Origin: an uncultured Kiritimatiellota bacterium
Lineage (GTDB): Bacteria > Verrucomicrobiota > Kiritimatiellia > RFP12 > UBA1067
NCBI GenBank assembly: GCA_934654805.1
Contig: CAKUGW010000043.1
Location: 1 to 23,000 of the forward strand
DNA length: 23,000 nucleotides
Reading direction: 5' to 3'
A program made the translations under genes and the position numbers. A model generated the notes under the pieces. That model made no database searches and was not told the DNA's origin. It saw only the letters and a program-made list of their open reading frames with translations. Shown here one piece after another: positions 1-8,571 of the stretch. Positions within the stretch are counted from its first letter, which is position 1. Each line of letters starts with the position of its first letter.

Positions 1-85
1 TCCATCCTTCAACAACAGCCAATCTTTACAGGGGGTAAACCATCAACGAAATCAACTTTACCTCTGGAAGCGGCAATTTCTCCGC

Positions 86-91
86 ATTATA
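86..91 (-). promoter_or_regulatory. Extended -10 promoter reading left out of the window
   Basis: On the minus strand this reads TTTTTGGTATAATGCG, a perfect TATAAT with the TGG extension. The upstream bases GAGGCGGCTGA match those of the copy at 4564-4569. No good TTGACA -35 is visible, as expected for an extended -10 promoter. It would transcribe leftwards. The 85 bases to its left hold no start codon I can support, so the gene it serves lies outside the window. Confidence 0.7.
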
Positions 92-133
92 CCAAAAATC
101 AGCCGCCTCACACCGAGGTGGTTCGCTTTTTGG

Positions 134-139
134 TATAAT
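134..139 (+). promoter_or_regulatory. Extended -10 promoter of the C10 protease gene
   Basis: CTTTTTGGTATAATTCGCC carries a consensus TATAAT with TGG extension. The expected transcription start is near 146, giving a leader of roughly 28 bases before the ATG at 174. It forms a 13-base inverted repeat (ATTATACCAAAAA / TTTTTGGTATAAT) with the minus-strand promoter at 86-91, so the two promoters are divergent and about 42 bases apart. Confidence 0.75.
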
Positions 140-173
140 TCGCCCTTAAACACATCTCAGTGGAGACCCAACG

Positions 174-3100
174 ATGAAACGCCTCGCCCTCGCGGCCCTG
201 ACGCTTGTTGCCGTCGCCGCACCCGCCGCACCCGTCGGCGAAACGGCCGCCCGCACGGCGGCAAGGAACTTCCTCTCCTCCGACGACGTCGGCGCGCGCC
301 TCCTCTTCGGGCGCGCGCTCGACGCCCTGGAACGTCGCGGCGCGCTCTGGGTCGCGCGCCTGAAGCCCGCCGGCTACATCGTCCTCTCCGGCGACGACGC
401 AGCCGAGCCGGTCGTCGCCTTCTCGCGCACCGCCTACGCCGAACCTCCGAGCGACTCGCCCTTCGCCGCCCTTCTCGCGACCGCGGACACCAACGTCCTC
501 GCCGCCGTCGCGGCCGACGCCGTGCGCCCCCTCGCGGGCCTGCGGAAGCCCGCCCTCGCCGCCGTCCCGGCCGAGGGCCGCCGCGCGGCGAAGTGGGCGA
601 CGCTTCTCGGCCGGACAGGCGCCGCGCGCGCCCGCACCGCGCGCGCCTGGGTCGATCCCTCGACGCTGACCGTCGAGGTCGCGCCGTTCCTGACGACGAC
701 GTGGAGCCAGGTGCAGCCCTACAACGACTTCGTGCCGATCAACCGGGAGGCGTCGCCGGCCACCTCCTACCGCCAGCGCTACCCCTGCGGCTGCGTCGCG
801 ACGGCCTACGCGCAGATGCTCGCCTACTGGCAGTGGCCCGCGCGCATGGACGCCGCCTTCACCTGCGACCACGACGTCTACGACACCGCCGGCGCGGCAA
901 GGACCTTCCGCGTCCGCTTCGATGCCCACGCGCCGTTCGACTGGACGCAGCTGCGCGACGCCTATGCGGAAGGGTCGCCCTACCTCGGCTGGGACCTGCG
1001 CGGACGGGTGAACGAGTCGCTCCGCTTCACGCCCGCGCGGCTCGTCATGCTCTCGGCCGTCCTCTCGAAGATGTTCTACGCGGGCGGCGGCTCGGGCGCG
1101 AACATGCAGAACACGGTCAACGCGAACCCGTGGTACGTGCAGACGAACGCGGTCGTGCGCACGGCGCTCGGCGACGCGGCGTTCTTCGGTCTCGTCCGCG
1201 ACGACCTCCGGCGCGGCATCCCCGTCGGCGTGACCGTGCCGGGGCATCAGGTCGTCGCGCACGGCTGGGCCGAAGGCGCGGACGCGACGCGCTACGTCTA
1301 CCTGAACTACGGCTGGGGCGCCTACAACGACGGCTACTTCAACGTCTCCGAAACGGACGCGGAGACGACGGCAAAGGGCTACATCGACTCCGCGCTGCTC
1401 GGCCACACGCCGATCCGGACGGCGCAGCTCGACGCGCTGCCCGCCGTCTGCGACGGCCCCGTCGCGCTCGCATGGCACGTGCCGCCGCGCCTCGCCGACG
1501 CGTTCACGGGCTACGACGTCCTCGTCCGCCGGCGCCTCGACACGCCCGCCGACGCCGTGGAGGACTTCTCGTCGCACGCGACGGCCACCGACGCGTCGTC
1601 CGGCATCTTCGTCGCGCAGACGTGGTGCCCGGGTGCGACGGCGCCGTTCCTGCGCGTGAAGCCGCTTGCGTCGGGCACGTTCGACCTCATGGAGGAGAGG
1701 ACGCTCACCGCGCGCTCCATCCTCTCCTACCGCGTGCGCGCGGATCGCGCCCTCGGCCTCTCCGTGCGCGTGCAGGCGCGCTTCGACGGCGGCGAGTGGG
1801 AGGACCTTGACGCGCCGTCGATCGGGGACGGCGCGTCAAATCTCGGCTGGACGACGCGGACGGCCTATCTCGGCGACAGAGGCGGCCGCACGGTCCGCCT
1901 GCGCCTCGCCGTCTCGACCGACGGCCACTACATCTTCGGCACGAACGCGGAAATGGGCGTGCAGATCGACGACATCACCCTCACGGACGTCCTCGGCTTC
2001 GAGGAGACCGCTGTCGCCTGCGGGGCGGAGGCGCGCAGCGTGACGCTCGACGACCTCGTTCCGGGAGCGGTCTATGCGTTCGCCGTGCGTCCGCGCGGCG
2101 AAGGGACGTCCACGAGCGCGTCCGTCCAGACGCGCCTTGCGGGCGTTGGACGCGACCCCGCGCCGGGCGCGCTCGCCTACGAGATTGTGGACCGCGCCTT
2201 CACGGCGGGGGATGCGGACTGGCAGGTGGCGACGCAACCGTACAACGCGGGGATGACCGTCGACACGACCGCCGTCCTCGGCGCGTTCGACGGCACGCTC
2301 GCCTACACGCCCGAATTCGTCCCGACGGCGGAGAGCCGCTTCACCTTCGGCTGGACGGCCAAGGGGGCCTACTCAACCTCTTCGGACGTCCTCTCCGTCA
2401 TCTTCACGACGGTTGCGGGCGAGACGGACACGCTCTGGGCCGTCACGAACCGCGCGGAGCAGACGACGCTCCAGAACGTGTCCATCCCGCTCGCCGCCGT
2501 CGCCGGAACGCGCGGCACGCTCCGGCTCGTCTTCAGCCACACCGGCTCAAGCTACGCCTACGCGGGCTACGGCGCAACCATCCGCGACGCAGCGCTGGCG
2601 GCGATCTCCTTCCCCGTCCTGCCCGAATCGGTCGCCTGGACGGAAACCGCGCAGACGGCGCGGCCCCTGCCCGAGATCCGCGCCGTGACGTCCCTCGCGG
2701 AGACGTCGCCCGCCGTGCAGGAGGGCTTCTACCGCGAATGCGCGCGCGGCGACAACGTCTTCTTCGTGACCTGCTCGGAGGACGTGACGCGCCTTGAGGC
2801 GCGCCCGAGCCACCTCTCGCTCGTCCCGGACGAGGCCGTGGCGGTCTTCGCGCTCGGCGGCGGACGCTTCGCGGTGACGGTGGACGGCGGCGGCATCGCC
2901 GATGGCGACGACCGCTCGCGCATGATCCTCACGCTCGTCGCCGCAAACGGCGCGGGCCCTGCGGCCTACAAGGACCTTTCGCTGCGCTTCGCGTCCGAGA
3001 CAGCCCCGGAGACCTACCCGGCGGAGAAGGTCACCGCGACGCCCGTGCCCGTGCCGCACCGCTGGCTCGTCGCGAAGGGTCTCGTCGCCGAAGGGGCGTC

Positions 3101-3389
3101 GGACGCGGACATGGACGCGGCGGCGCGGGCCGACCCGGACGGCGACGGCCAGCCGACCTACGCCGAATATCTTTGCGGCACGGACCCGCTGGACGGAAAC
3201 GATTTCCTGAAGGTCTTCATCCACCTGGAGGGGGAGGAGCCGGTCATCTCGTGGAGCAAGACGAACGCCCTCGCGCGCTACACCGTCCTCGGCGTCACGA
3301 ACCTGAACGAGCGGACGTGGACGGAGACGAACGCGGCCAACCGCGCGGGGATGCGCTTCTTCCGCGTGCGCGCGACGCCGCGCGATTAG
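174..3389 (+). CDS. Secreted C10-family (streptopain/SpeB-like) cysteine protease with C-terminal accessory domains
   Basis: This is a 1071-residue preproprotein. Residues 1-20 form a signal peptide. Residues about 22-165 resemble the inhibitory Spi propeptide of C10 proteases (ARNFLSSDD ... GYIVLSGDDAAEPVVAFS). The catalytic domain, about 165-410, has the motif YPCGCVATAYAQMLAYW with C207 as the likely nucleophile, H358 in PGHQVVAHGW as the likely general base, and YLNYGWGAYNDGYFNV as the signature Trp region. Beyond this lie about 650 residues not found in streptopain: FN3-like and jelly-roll-like segments (about 410-660, ending VQIDDITLTD), further beta-rich sequence, and a calcium-loop motif DPDGDGQPTYAEYLCGTDP at 987-1005. 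The last part ends in MRFFRVRATPRD. The family cleaves proteins outside the cell; the substrate here is unknown. The ATG at 174 is supported by the promoter at 134 and the signal peptide. Its stop codon overlaps that of the convergent C66-like gene. Confidence 0.9.
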   Translation: MKRLALAALTLVAVAAPAAPVGETAARTAARNFLSSDDVGARLLFGRALDALERRGALWVARLKPAGYIVLSGDDAAEPVVAFSRTAYAEPPSDSPFAALLATADTNVLAAVAADAVRPLAGLRKPALAAVPAEGRRAAKWATLLGRTGAARARTARAWVDPSTLTVEVAPFLTTTWSQVQPYNDFVPINREASPATSYRQRYPCGCVATAYAQMLAYWQWPARMDAAFTCDHDVYDTAGAARTFRVRFDAHAPFDWTQLRDAYAEGSPYLGWDLRGRVNESLRFTPARLVMLSAVLSKMFYAGGGSGANMQNTVNANPWYVQTNAVVRTALGDAAFFGLVRDDLRRGIPVGVTVPGHQVVAHGWAEGADATRYVYLNYGWGAYNDGYFNVSETDAETTAKGYIDSALLGHTPIRTAQLDALPAVCDGPVALAWHVPPRLADAFTGYDVLVRRRLDTPADAVEDFSSHATATDASSGIFVAQTWCPGATAPFLRVKPLASGTFDLMEERTLTARSILSYRVRADRALGLSVRVQARFDGGEWEDLDAPSIGDGASNLGWTTRTAYLGDRGGRTVRLRLAVSTDGHYIFGTNAEMGVQIDDITLTDVLGFEETAVACGAEARSVTLDDLVPGAVYAFAVRPRGEGTSTSASVQTRLAGVGRDPAPGALAYEIVDRAFTAGDADWQVATQPYNAGMTVDTTAVLGAFDGTLAYTPEFVPTAESRFTFGWTAKGAYSTSSDVLSVIFTTVAGETDTLWAVTNRAEQTTLQNVSIPLAAVAGTRGTLRLVFSHTGSSYAYAGYGATIRDAALAAISFPVLPESVAWTETAQTARPLPEIRAVTSLAETSPAVQEGFYRECARGDNVFFVTCSEDVTRLEARPSHLSLVPDEAVAVFALGGGRFAVTVDGGGIADGDDRSRMILTLVAANGAGPAAYKDLSLRFASETAPETYPAEKVTATPVPVPHRWLVAKGLVAEGASDADMDAAARADPDGDGQPTYAEYLCGTDPLDGNDFLKVFIHLEGEEPVISWSKTNALARYTVLGVTNLNERTWTETNAANRAGMRFFRVRATPRD

Positions 3390-4519
3390 GGCTCCGCCCC
3401 TTCGCCTTTCAGGTCGGCGGGAACGGCGGACGAGGGGCGCGAGACGCGCAGGCGGTAGAAGCGCGCCGGCTCGGCCGCGTCGCGCGCGTGGCGGAAGCGG
3501 ACCCGGCCGTCCGCCGTCGTCTCCGGCGCGGCGTCGAGAACCTGCCAGCCCGCGTCCGGCGCGCCGAGGCCTGTCGTCGAGATCAGCTCGTAGGTGAAGC
3601 CGCTTTCCCGCCTGGCGCGGCCCACCAGTTCCACGGCCGCCCCCGACACGTCCACCGAGCCGATCTCGGCATGCTCCGGCGCCGGATCGGGGCCTGTCCC
3701 CGGCGTCAGGCGCGGGAAGGACGGGTTCCCGTCCCTGTCGACGAGATACTTGTCGTCAACGCTCAGGAACGTGACATACTCGGGATAAATCGGAGAATTG
3801 TTCCAAGAGCCATTTTCCGGGTCGTAGATGCCGACTTCAAAGTAGCAGATATTGTTATAGTACTTGATGTCAACCTTCTTCAGTGACGGCCTTGGATTCG
3901 CATAACTGTCCGGCACGGGGTCTGTCACCCAAATATGCGTCAGTCTCTTCGTCTCCGTATTGTAGCCGATGCCATAGAGCGTCCATGCGTGGCTTTCACT
4001 TGCAATCGTGGCGATGCAATTGCCATTCGTGAAGCCTCCCAGAATGGCGGCCTCGACGTTCTCGGCAATTGAATTGTAGCAGGGGACGACGTAAAGGATC
4101 GGGCGGTTTGTCTCGGTCAGCGGAATCATGTATCCATATCCTGGGCGCTCGAAATGCACGGTCGGGCACGTGTTCGTCAGTGCCCATTCAAGCGCCCTCC
4201 ACGGGTAGTCGCCGCCGTTGCCGAAATAGGGATTCGTATCGTATTCCTGAATGAGCTCTTCGTTCGTCCAGATTTTCGTCATGGCCGAGGTATCGTACTT
4301 TTCCCTGATGCGGTCCTGCCACCAGACGAACATGTCCGTGGAACACCCGGCCCAGCAGCCGTTTCGGAACTGGAAGGTGTTGTACCAGCCGCTCGTCTCG
4401 CTCACGCCGGGCGCCCAGTACTCGACGATCTCGGCGCGCAGCGTTCCGCCCGCCAGGACCGCCGCCGCCAGCAGCAGAAGCCGCCCGCCGCGCACCGCTC
4501 TGGATTCTCTGATCTGCAT
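3386..4519 (-). CDS. Secreted IdeS/Mac-like (peptidase family C66) cysteine protease
   Basis: This is a 377-residue protein with a signal peptide at about 1-29 (LLLLAAAVLAGGTLRA). The mature start, EYWAPGVSETSGWYN, resembles the VWTKGV...GWYD start of streptococcal IdeS. C55 in NGCWAGCSTDMFVWWQD stands 11 residues before the WW pair, as in IdeS. H177 in SHAWTLYGIGY and D200 in THIWVTD match the IdeS His and Asp region in order and spacing. The IdeS oxyanion Lys appears to be Gln50, as in papain, and the second Asp of the IdeS TDSD motif is Val. Residues about 285-360 form a small beta domain ending in ARFYRLRVS. IdeS itself cuts IgG; I do not infer that substrate here. A strong ribosome site (AGGAGG) precedes the ATG, and an extended -10 promoter lies at 4564-4569. 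Confidence 0.8.
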   Translation of the reverse strand: MQIRESRAVRGGRLLLLAAAVLAGGTLRAEIVEYWAPGVSETSGWYNTFQFRNGCWAGCSTDMFVWWQDRIREKYDTSAMTKIWTNEELIQEYDTNPYFGNGGDYPWRALEWALTNTCPTVHFERPGYGYMIPLTETNRPILYVVPCYNSIAENVEAAILGGFTNGNCIATIASESHAWTLYGIGYNTETKRLTHIWVTDPVPDSYANPRPSLKKVDIKYYNNICYFEVGIYDPENGSWNNSPIYPEYVTFLSVDDKYLVDRDGNPSFPRLTPGTGPDPAPEHAEIGSVDVSGAAVELVGRARRESGFTYELISTTGLGAPDAGWQVLDAAPETTADGRVRFRHARDAAEPARFYRLRVSRPSSAVPADLKGEGAEP

Positions 4520-4563
4520 TGCCGTCCTCCTGCATCGGATGTCGCCCTCAAGATTATGTGCGC

Positions 4564-4569
4564 ATTATA
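4564..4569 (-). promoter_or_regulatory. Extended -10 promoter of the IdeS-like protease gene
   Basis: The minus strand reads GGCTGTTTTTGGTATAATGCG, with perfect TATAAT and TGG extension. It is preceded by GAGGCGGC, shared with the copy at 86-91. It sits between the GT2 stop codon at 4616 and the protease ATG at 4519, giving a leader of about 38 bases that holds the AGGAGG ribosome site. Confidence 0.75.
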
Positions 4570-4615
4570 CCAAAAACAGCCGCCGCCTCGATCGCCAGTA
4601 AGGCAGAATGTCGTT

Positions 4616-5725
4616 CTAAGATCTTCGCCGGACGCGCCAGAGGACCAGCGGGTAGTAGAGATACTTGAAATAGGCCCGTGCGGGGAGGTCGAGCAGCGGA
4701 TGGATGCCGCAGATGAGCACGAGCGGTGCGGCCAATTTCTTCGGGAAGCCCGCGTGGCGCGTCAGCTTCAAATACGCGCATCGGCCGCCCTTCTCCAGTA
4801 CCCGCCGCAGGCAGGCCGTCCGCACGTGCGCGGGAAGCGCATCTGACGTCCGGAAGAAGACTCGCTCGAAGAAGAACGAGAGGACGAGCCGTGCCCAGGC
4901 ACGGGCAACCGGCCTCGGAAGGCGACGTTCGGAAAAGAAGAACAGAAGGCTGCGCGCCACGACCGCCGTGTGCTGACACGCCTCTTCCAGACGTTCGCTC
5001 GTCGTCACGGAACCGGCGCGGCGACGGTAGACGTATAGGTCGGCGTCAAGAACAAGGAGACGCGGCGCGAGCGTGAGAACGCGCGGCGTCCATTCCTCGT
5101 CTTCGTGCCTGAGGCCAGGAACGAAAAGCAGTCCGTTCGCACGAAGGAAGTCGATCCGGCACACGGTGAGCGAGGCCATCGGCCAGGCAAACGTCGGACG
5201 ATGCGCGAAACGAACCATCGCCTCGCCTGCGACGAGGATGCACCCGTTTTCAGACGGTGCGAAATTGAAATGCCGAGCGACACGCCTTTGCTTGCCATCG
5301 GCATGTTCGGTACATTCCACCACGGCGCCCTGCACCGCCTCTGGCTCGCCATGGGCCTGGATCGCGGCGGCAAGCCGCGCCAAGGCCCCGTCCGCCAGCC
5401 AGTCGTCGCCGTCCAGCCAGACGGCGTAGCGTCCCTTCGCAAGGGACAGCCCCCGGTTGCGCGGCGTCGCCGGCGAGCCGCTTTTCGGGCCGACAATGAC
5501 CCGAAACCGCGCATCTGCCGCCGCCACGGCGCGGCACTTCGCCGCCGTCGTGTCGGACGATTCCTCGACGGAGAGGATGCACTCCCAGTCGGCGAACGAC
5601 TGTCTGCGCACGGACGCGACCATGTCATCCACATACCGCGCCACCTGGCAGCACGGCACGATGATCGAAAAGAAAGGATGCGGCTCTGAATCAGCGTTCA
5701 TGGGCGTCATGCAATCATGAGACAT
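4616..5725 (-). CDS. Family 2 (GT-A) glycosyltransferase
   Basis: The N-terminal domain starts FFSIIVPCCQVARYVDDMVASV, the usual GT2 opening. The nucleotide-sugar and metal site is visible as YAVWLDGDDW (D105, D107, D108 with this start), preceded by PRNRGLSLAKG, where Arg/Asn contact the donor. The C-terminal third is basic and aromatic (YFKYLYYPLVLWRVRRRS), suggesting association with the inner membrane face. It probably adds a sugar during capsule, LPS or exopolysaccharide assembly; donor and acceptor cannot be read from sequence. The start is uncertain. ATGs at 5734, 5725, 5710 and 5701 are all in frame; 5725 has a weak GGAA site and overlaps the upstream GT4 gene by 11 bases. It is the last gene of the flippase-GT4-GT2 run. 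Confidence 0.85.
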   Translation of the reverse strand: MSHDCMTPMNADSEPHPFFSIIVPCCQVARYVDDMVASVRRQSFADWECILSVEESSDTTAAKCRAVAAADARFRVIVGPKSGSPATPRNRGLSLAKGRYAVWLDGDDWLADGALARLAAAIQAHGEPEAVQGAVVECTEHADGKQRRVARHFNFAPSENGCILVAGEAMVRFAHRPTFAWPMASLTVCRIDFLRANGLLFVPGLRHEDEEWTPRVLTLAPRLLVLDADLYVYRRRAGSVTTSERLEEACQHTAVVARSLLFFFSERRLPRPVARAWARLVLSFFFERVFFRTSDALPAHVRTACLRRVLEKGGRCAYLKLTRHAGFPKKLAAPLVLICGIHPLLDLPARAYFKYLYYPLVLWRVRRRS

Positions 5726-6941
5726 CGTTAGCATTTTCCGGAATGCAAAGGGATTCAAAACGGGCGATGCGGCGGCGGTTCAGTTCCTCGCAGCGCGCCT
5801 GATCGTCCCAGTTGCGCAATGCCTCGCGCGCCGCCGGGTCGGCAAGGAGCGGACGCAAGGCTGTGGCGATGCCCTCAGCCGAGACGTCGCACAAGACGCC
5901 TTTCACGCCGGGTTCTGAAAGTTGGTCGATCCCGCCCGCCGTCCGCGTGGAGACGACCGGGCAACCGAGGAGAAGCGCCTCGGAAATGGTCAGGCCCAAC
6001 GCCTCCTTCAGGCTCGGCTGAAGATAGATGTCCGCACGCTTCATGAACGGATACGGATTCGGACGATGCCCGTGAAAGACGACAAATTCCTCGACGCCCA
6101 GCTTCCGGGCGCGCGCATGGTAGACAGATTCCTCCAGATCCCAGCCGATGACGTGCCAGCGCAACGCGGACACGCCTTCTCGTACAAGGATGGCGAGGGT
6201 CTCAAGGGCGAGGTCGATGCCCTTGAGCGGGTTCAATCGTGCACACGTGACGATGTGAACACACCCCGGGACAAACGTGGCCGCATCCGCGTCCCCCATC
6301 GGCTCCTCGGCGAGCGAAAGGACATGGCGCACGTCTGTCAGGTTCTCCGCGACGACAACCTTCCTGGCCCACGCCGGATACCAGCGGCGGATGTCGTCCG
6401 CCACGCGCCGCCCAACGGAGAGAATCCGGTCGGCGGCGGCGAAACCGAGTTCCTGGCGAAAGATGTTCTCGCGGTCGCCGCAGTGGTAGACGAGCAGGAA
6501 GCGCTTCCAGCGGAACGCCTGCACGGACACCTCCGTCGCCCACGGATGGTAGAGGATGACCGTATCGAAGTCCGTGACGCCCATCTCGCGCCGGATGTAA
6601 CCCGCGTAGAGCCGCACCTCGGCATCGTAGAGAAGCCGTCCGGCAGGACGGAACGGCCCCGGTAGATGCCAGAAAAGGAAGCCGCCAATGCGGCGGAGGA
6701 CATTCCAGCGGTAATGGTGCGCAAACGTGACGCATGTCGTCCGATCGGCGACAACGATGCGGGCGCGGGGATCGAGGCGACCGAGAATCGACGAGCCCTC
6801 GTAGTCGGCAGCCGTCGTGAAGACGACCGTGACGTCGAAGCGCGTGTAGTCAAAGTTGTCAAGGAGTGCGCAGAGCGCGACTTCGATGCCACTCACGCGC
6901 GGATGCGCGAGGAAAAAAACCAGCCGCGTCTTCGCCGTCAT
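5715..6941 (-). CDS. Family 4 (GT-B) glycosyltransferase
   Basis: This is a 408-residue protein starting MTAKTRLVFFLAHPRVSGIE. The start is fixed by an ATGA overlap with the flippase stop codon and a strong AAAAGGAGGG site 5-6 bases upstream. GT4 hallmarks in the C-terminal Rossmann domain are VTCARLNPLKGIDLALE (phosphate-binding region), HVIGWDLEE, and the EX7E segment KEALGLTISEALLLGCPVV, followed by STRTAGGIDQL. The N-terminal domain recognises the acceptor. It probably transfers a sugar from a nucleotide-sugar donor to a lipid-linked or surface glycan in the cytoplasm. The reading frame stays open upstream into the flippase gene, but that part is an out-of-frame shadow. Coupling to the flippase upstream and overlap with GT2 downstream point to one transcript. 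Confidence 0.9.
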   Translation of the reverse strand: MTAKTRLVFFLAHPRVSGIEVALCALLDNFDYTRFDVTVVFTTAADYEGSSILGRLDPRARIVVADRTTCVTFAHHYRWNVLRRIGGFLFWHLPGPFRPAGRLLYDAEVRLYAGYIRREMGVTDFDTVILYHPWATEVSVQAFRWKRFLLVYHCGDRENIFRQELGFAAADRILSVGRRVADDIRRWYPAWARKVVVAENLTDVRHVLSLAEEPMGDADAATFVPGCVHIVTCARLNPLKGIDLALETLAILVREGVSALRWHVIGWDLEESVYHARARKLGVEEFVVFHGHRPNPYPFMKRADIYLQPSLKEALGLTISEALLLGCPVVSTRTAGGIDQLSEPGVKGVLCDVSAEGIATALRPLLADPAAREALRNWDDQARCEELNRRRIARFESLCIPENANDVS

Positions 6942-8494
6942 GCAGCCCTCCTTTTGAACATGCGTCCGCGCAGATGCGTCCGCAGCGTCGCCGCGACGGC
7001 ACGGGCATCGTCCATCCAGCCGTAGAGCGCGACGAAACAGGCCGCGTAGGCAACCGAAATCGCGGCGGCCCAGCCGAGCCAGGCGAACCAGTTGCCGGGC
7101 ACGGGCGCGAGCAGCGACTTGACGGCGAACGCGAACGCGACCGGCAGGATCGTGAGCGCCGCGTACTGCCGCCAGTACCCCCAGACCGAATGTCCCAGCC
7201 GATGTCGGAAAAGCAGATAGGGGCCACGCCAGAACGCCGTCAGCGCATAGGAGACGATTGTTCCGAGAAAGACGCCCGCGACGCCAAAGGGACCGACAAG
7301 CGCAATGGAAACAACGACGTTGAGCGCCGCCTCGATGAGCGGGCGCGGCCGGTCGCGCACGAAGAGCCCCGAGGCCGTGACGTGCTCGCCGACCGTGTTC
7401 CACGACGTCTGTAGGTAGAACAGGACGCAGAGCACGGCCTCCACGCCCGTACCGAGGCAGAAGCGCTCCCCCAGCCAGAGGCGAATGAACGGGCCGACAA
7501 GGAGGAAGAGCCCTGTCGCGGCGAAACCGCTGAGCGCGAGATTCAGGAACTGCATCTTGCGGAAAAGGCGGTAGACGTCCGCAGGCGCGAGCGTCGCATA
7601 GGCGTTGCCGTAGTTCGACGTGAAGACGCCGAGGAACTGCCACAGGAGGCGCGTCAGGGCCGAGACCAGAAGCGCATAGTTCGAGTAGAGGCCGACCGCC
7701 GCGAGGCCGACGAACTTCGAGAGGACGATGCTGTCCGTCGAGCTGACGACCGTGCCGCCCACACGATGGAGCATCAATGCGCCGGCATCCTTGAAGATGC
7801 CGGCCTTCTCCGCACGCGGCAGCGTCTCGGAAACGGCGAAAACGGCCCGGTAGCGATGCGTCGTCCAGGCGCTGAGCGCCCAGTTGAACGCGAGGGCAAA
7901 CACAATGCCGGAGGCGAGCGTCCACACGAAGTCCCGCGTCAGCCATAGGACAAGAAGCTGAAGGGCAAAACGCCCCGTCTCGGAAACCATCGACACGAAA
8001 AGCGCCACGTGGTTCTTCCGGTCCGCATTCCAGATGGAAAGGCGGTAGGAGAAGAGATAGGTCGAAACGCTCTGCGCAAGGAAGAGGATGTAGACTACCT
8101 TCAGGTTCACGTCGCCCGGCACATCGGAAGCGTCCCTGACAAGGGAGCCGATGAACGGGAAGAGCGCAAGCCCAAGACCGAGGACGACGAGCGCGACGAG
8201 ATGGTAGACCTGGCGGAAGAAACGCATGAGCCGCCCGACCTGCACGATGTCGCCCTCGGCAATCGGCTTGTAGAAGCGGTAGCAGATGGCCGAGCCGACA
8301 CCGAGCTCGGCGAGGGCGAGGAGGCGGAATACGTCCCAGAAGAGTCCGTTGATGCCGAGGTAGCGCTCGGAGAGGATGGCGACGAACGCCGTGCGGTAGG
8401 CGAACCCGGCGACGACGTTGACGACGTGGCAGAGCGTCCCGACGCCGGACGCCCGAAGCATGCTCGCCATGCGGCTCTGGCGGTTGAACATCAT
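6938..8494 (-). CDS. Wzx-like polysaccharide flippase (MOP/MATE superfamily)
   Basis: This is a 518-residue integral membrane protein with about 12-14 hydrophobic segments spread over the whole length, for example AFVAILSERYLGINGLFWDV at the N-terminus and FAWLGWAAAISVAYAACFVA near the C-terminus. The opening (ASGVGTLCHVVNVVAGFAYRTAFVAILSERYLGINGLF) is typical of polysaccharide biosynthesis/export flippases, which turn lipid-linked oligosaccharides across the inner membrane. The ATG has a GAAAGGA site about 7-12 bases upstream. Its TGA overlaps the ATG of the GT4 gene (ATGA), indicating coupled translation. A 77-base gap separates it from the DUF486 gene; I could not identify a clear promoter there. 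Confidence 0.88.
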   Translation of the reverse strand: MMFNRQSRMASMLRASGVGTLCHVVNVVAGFAYRTAFVAILSERYLGINGLFWDVFRLLALAELGVGSAICYRFYKPIAEGDIVQVGRLMRFFRQVYHLVALVVLGLGLALFPFIGSLVRDASDVPGDVNLKVVYILFLAQSVSTYLFSYRLSIWNADRKNHVALFVSMVSETGRFALQLLVLWLTRDFVWTLASGIVFALAFNWALSAWTTHRYRAVFAVSETLPRAEKAGIFKDAGALMLHRVGGTVVSSTDSIVLSKFVGLAAVGLYSNYALLVSALTRLLWQFLGVFTSNYGNAYATLAPADVYRLFRKMQFLNLALSGFAATGLFLLVGPFIRLWLGERFCLGTGVEAVLCVLFYLQTSWNTVGEHVTASGLFVRDRPRPLIEAALNVVVSIALVGPFGVAGVFLGTIVSYALTAFWRGPYLLFRHRLGHSVWGYWRQYAALTILPVAFAFAVKSLLAPVPGNWFAWLGWAAAISVAYAACFVALYGWMDDARAVAATLRTHLRGRMFKRRAA

Positions 8495-8571
8495 GACGCA
8501 TCCTTTCCCGCAAGACCAAAACGCCGGGCGGCAGACGGGGCCATTCTCTCAACAGACGGCATGCTCACTTG

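Noticed and set aside
1..137. Plus-strand open frame running in from the left edge
   Set aside because: It is only 45 codons, runs through both promoter boxes and shows no family likeness.
5715..8552. A single 945-residue minus-strand protein
   Set aside because: The first half is an Arg/Pro-rich shadow of the flippase gene in another frame. The real GT4 gene starts at 6941 with a strong ribosome site and ATGA overlap.
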